Assembly (NCBI GenBank): GCA_947494995.1
Contig: CANLWY010000001.1
Coordinates: forward strand, 496,001 to 560,000
DNA length: 64,000 nt
Direction: 5' to 3'
Source of the DNA: an uncultured Campylobacterales bacterium
Lineage (GTDB): Bacteria; Campylobacterota; Campylobacteria; Campylobacterales; Arcobacteraceae
The notes beneath the pieces were generated by a model that was given only the letters and a program-made list of their open reading frames with translations, was not told the origin of the DNA and did not search any database. Below, piece by piece: positions 62,395-64,000 of this stretch (within the stretch, counting starts at the first letter, position 1; each line of letters opens with the position of its first letter). A program made the translations under genes and the position numbers.

Positions 62395-64000
62395 ATGAAT
62401 AGGTTAAGGGTCTTTTTAATTATAATATTTGGACTTGTTACTTGTTCAATGTTTGTTATTTATACTATAGATAAAAATACTAAAAGTAGCGAAAATTTTC
62501 TTAAAAATATGATTAAAAATGAAGCGAATTCATATTACAAAAATATTGTAGAAGCAAGAAAATGGAACTCGATACATGGTGGAGTATATGTAAAAAAGAA
62601 TGCTAATTTAAAAAGTAGTGAGAATTTAAAAGATGAATATCTTTATACAAGTGATGGAGAAGTATTAGTAAAAATCAATCCATCATTAATGATAAGACAA
62701 ATATCTGAAATCTCAAATAAATTAAATGATAATTTTTTTAAAATTACAAGTTTAAATCCATTAAATTCTATAAATGCACCTGATGATTTTGAAAGAAGAG
62801 GATTATTCTACTTTAATAAAAATAAAGAAGAAAATATCTACACTGAATATTCTAAAAACTTGTCAGAGTTTAATTTTATTGGTTCCTTAAAAGTTTCAGA
62901 ATCATGTCTCTCTTGTCATAGAAATCAAGATTTTAAATTAGGTGAAATTAGAGGTGGCATTCGAGTCTCAATTCCTACAAAAAAATATTATCAAAATCTT
63001 GAAGAGATTAAAGAAAAAAATAGAACAATTATATTTATAATTATTGTAGGAACCATGGCTTTAATTCTTGGATTTAAATTTATTCTTGATAAATTAGATG
63101 AAAATAGTGATGAAATAGAAAAAAACTTAGAAAATATCAAACAACTAAAAGATCAAAAAGAGTTATTGTTACTTAGATATGAATATGCAATAGAAGGAAC
63201 AAAGGATGGTTTGTGGGATTGGAATTTAGAGACAAACAGTGTTTTTTATTCTAAAAACTGGAAAAATATGCTTGGATATAAAAATCATGAAATTGAAAAC
63301 AAATTTGAAGAATGGGATAAAAGAGTTCATCCTGATGATAAAGAACAAGCTATAAAAGATATAGAGAATAATCATAAGAAGCTTACTAGTTTTTATCAAA
63401 ATATTCATAGAATGAAACATAAAAATGGAACATGGGTATGGATTTTAGATAGAGGAAAAACTTACTTTAATGAAAATGGTGAGCCATATAGAATGGTTGG
63501 TTTTCATTCAGATATAACAGAGCTTAAAAACCTAGAAATAAGTTTAAAAAAGACAAAAAATGAATTAACAGAGTTTAAGTTTATAATTGAAAGTGCCCCA
63601 ATTACTATAATGATTACAGATATAAATGGGGATATAACATACGTAAATCCACATTTTACAGAGATTACAGGATATGAAAAAAATGAAGTTATAGGAAAAA
63701 AGCCTAAGGTTCTTAGATTTAATGAACATAAAAATAAAGAAGATGATGAAAAATATAAAAGTTTATGGCGTACAATCTTAGATAAAAAAACCTGGGGAGG
63801 TATTTTTAGAAATAGGAAAAAGAATGGTTCTGAATATTGGGAAACCGCAACAATTTTACCTATATTAAATAATAGAGGTGAGATACAAAACTATTTAGGA
63901 ATTAAAAGAGAAATTACTAAAGAACTTTTCTTAGAGAAGCAGTTAAAAGAGAAAGAAGAACTAATGTTAGCTCAGTCAAAAAATGCTGCAATGGGTGAAA
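62395..64000 (+). CDS. Heme-tagged PAS sensor histidine kinase (partial, runs off the window)
   Basis: An open frame starts at the ATG at 62395 and continues without a stop to the window edge (at least 535 codons). The protein has a transmembrane helix (about 5-25), a periplasmic DUF3365/Tll0287-like domain with CLSCH (C171, C174, H175), a second helix (about 210-230), then two PAS domains: 'DGLWDWNLETN...GYKNHEIE' and 'ESAPITIMITDINGD...GYEKNEVIGK', the first PAS_3-like. The visible end 'LMLAQSKNAAMGE' is the usual lead into a HisKA domain of the 'AxMGEM' type. It is divergent from the HD-GYP response regulator, so likely its cognate kinase. The catalytic part is outside the window. Confidence 0.82.
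   Translation, partial: MNRLRVFLIIIFGLVTCSMFVIYTIDKNTKSSENFLKNMIKNEANSYYKNIVEARKWNSIHGGVYVKKNANLKSSENLKDEYLYTSDGEVLVKINPSLMIRQISEISNKLNDNFFKITSLNPLNSINAPDDFERRGLFYFNKNKEENIYTEYSKNLSEFNFIGSLKVSESCLSCHRNQDFKLGEIRGGIRVSIPTKKYYQNLEEIKEKNRTIIFIIIVGTMALILGFKFILDKLDENSDEIEKNLENIKQLKDQKELLLLRYEYAIEGTKDGLWDWNLETNSVFYSKNWKNMLGYKNHEIENKFEEWDKRVHPDDKEQAIKDIENNHKKLTSFYQNIHRMKHKNGTWVWILDRGKTYFNENGEPYRMVGFHSDITELKNLEISLKKTKNELTEFKFIIESAPITIMITDINGDITYVNPHFTEITGYEKNEVIGKKPKVLRFNEHKNKEDDEKYKSLWRTILDKKTWGGIFRNRKKNGSEYWETATILPILNNRGEIQNYLGIKREITKELFLEKQLKEKEELMLAQSKNAAMGE

Noticed and set aside
1-64000. CRISPR arrays, tRNA/rRNA genes, insertion sequences, prophage
   Set aside because: No regularly spaced repeats, cloverleaf-type sequences, transposase or phage genes were recognised on either strand.

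Overview
The window looks like chromosomal core DNA of a low-GC epsilonproteobacterium (Campylobacterota), most probably an Arcobacter-type organism (Arcobacteraceae). The reasons are strong A+T richness by eye, MOMP-type porins, a ccoNOQP cbb3 oxidase followed by a DUF4006-type gene and a FixH gene, a bc1 complex with a di-heme cytochrome c1, and several gene orders that resemble Campylobacter jejuni as I recall it (uvrD-truB-ispE-smpB; M23-lpxC-tsaB-like-thrB-ylxR-infB-rbfA-rimP; pheS-pheT-aroA-ispH-rpsA-serA; fabG-acpP-fabF-accA; petABC). I see no tRNA, rRNA, insertion sequence, prophage or CRISPR array. No stretch longer than 300 bases lacks a gene.

Layout. 1-5.2 kb: a LysR regulator divergent from a uvrD-truB-ispE-smpB operon. 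5.3-12.6 kb: the cbb3 oxidase operon ccoN-O-Q-P, then a DUF4006-type protein, an unlisted 30-residue membrane microprotein, a TPM-like membrane-anchored protein, a FixH-like protein and, translationally coupled at the end, an AddB-type nuclease. 12.6-19.5 kb: four paralogous outer-membrane porins on the minus strand, with a cytochrome c-prfB unit between the second and third. 19.7-22.6 kb: folB and plsY (minus), nadA-nadC (plus). 22.7-32.2 kb: a DHH phosphoesterase, an M23 peptidase, lpxC, a TsaB-like gene and thrB, then ylxR-infB-rbfA-rimP and ribD. 32.4-41.9 kb: the minus-strand run pheS-pheT-aroA-ispH-rpsA-serA-efp. 42.0-46 kb: hinT, then fabG, acpP, fabF and accA. 45.8-49.0 kb: moeA-queC-queD-queE. 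49.2-53.5 kb: a small membrane protein with rsmE, a cytochrome c'-like protein and petA-petB-petC. 53.6-56 kb: argB-thrC. 56.1-64 kb: a signalling block with a heme-tagged diguanylate cyclase, AddA, an HD-GYP response regulator, and a heme-tagged PAS histidine kinase that runs off the window edge.

How it fits together. The respiratory genes give a quinol to cytochrome bc1 to cytochrome c to cbb3 oxidase chain suited to microaerobic growth. The signalling block next to the bc1 region carries two membrane sensors, each with one CXXCH heme motif in a predicted periplasmic domain. One makes c-di-GMP and the other is probably the partner of the divergently transcribed HD-GYP c-di-GMP phosphodiesterase. 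A redox or gas-responsive c-di-GMP circuit is therefore the most interesting hypothesis here. AddA and AddB are encoded about 48 kb apart.

Start codons. TTG is used often (nadA, M23, thrB, ylxR, rbfA, ribD, accA, queD) and pheS uses GTG, with Shine-Dalgarno sequences supporting most of them. Promoters are recognised only by TATAAT-like -10 boxes in AT-rich DNA without a clear -35, as is usual for this phylum.
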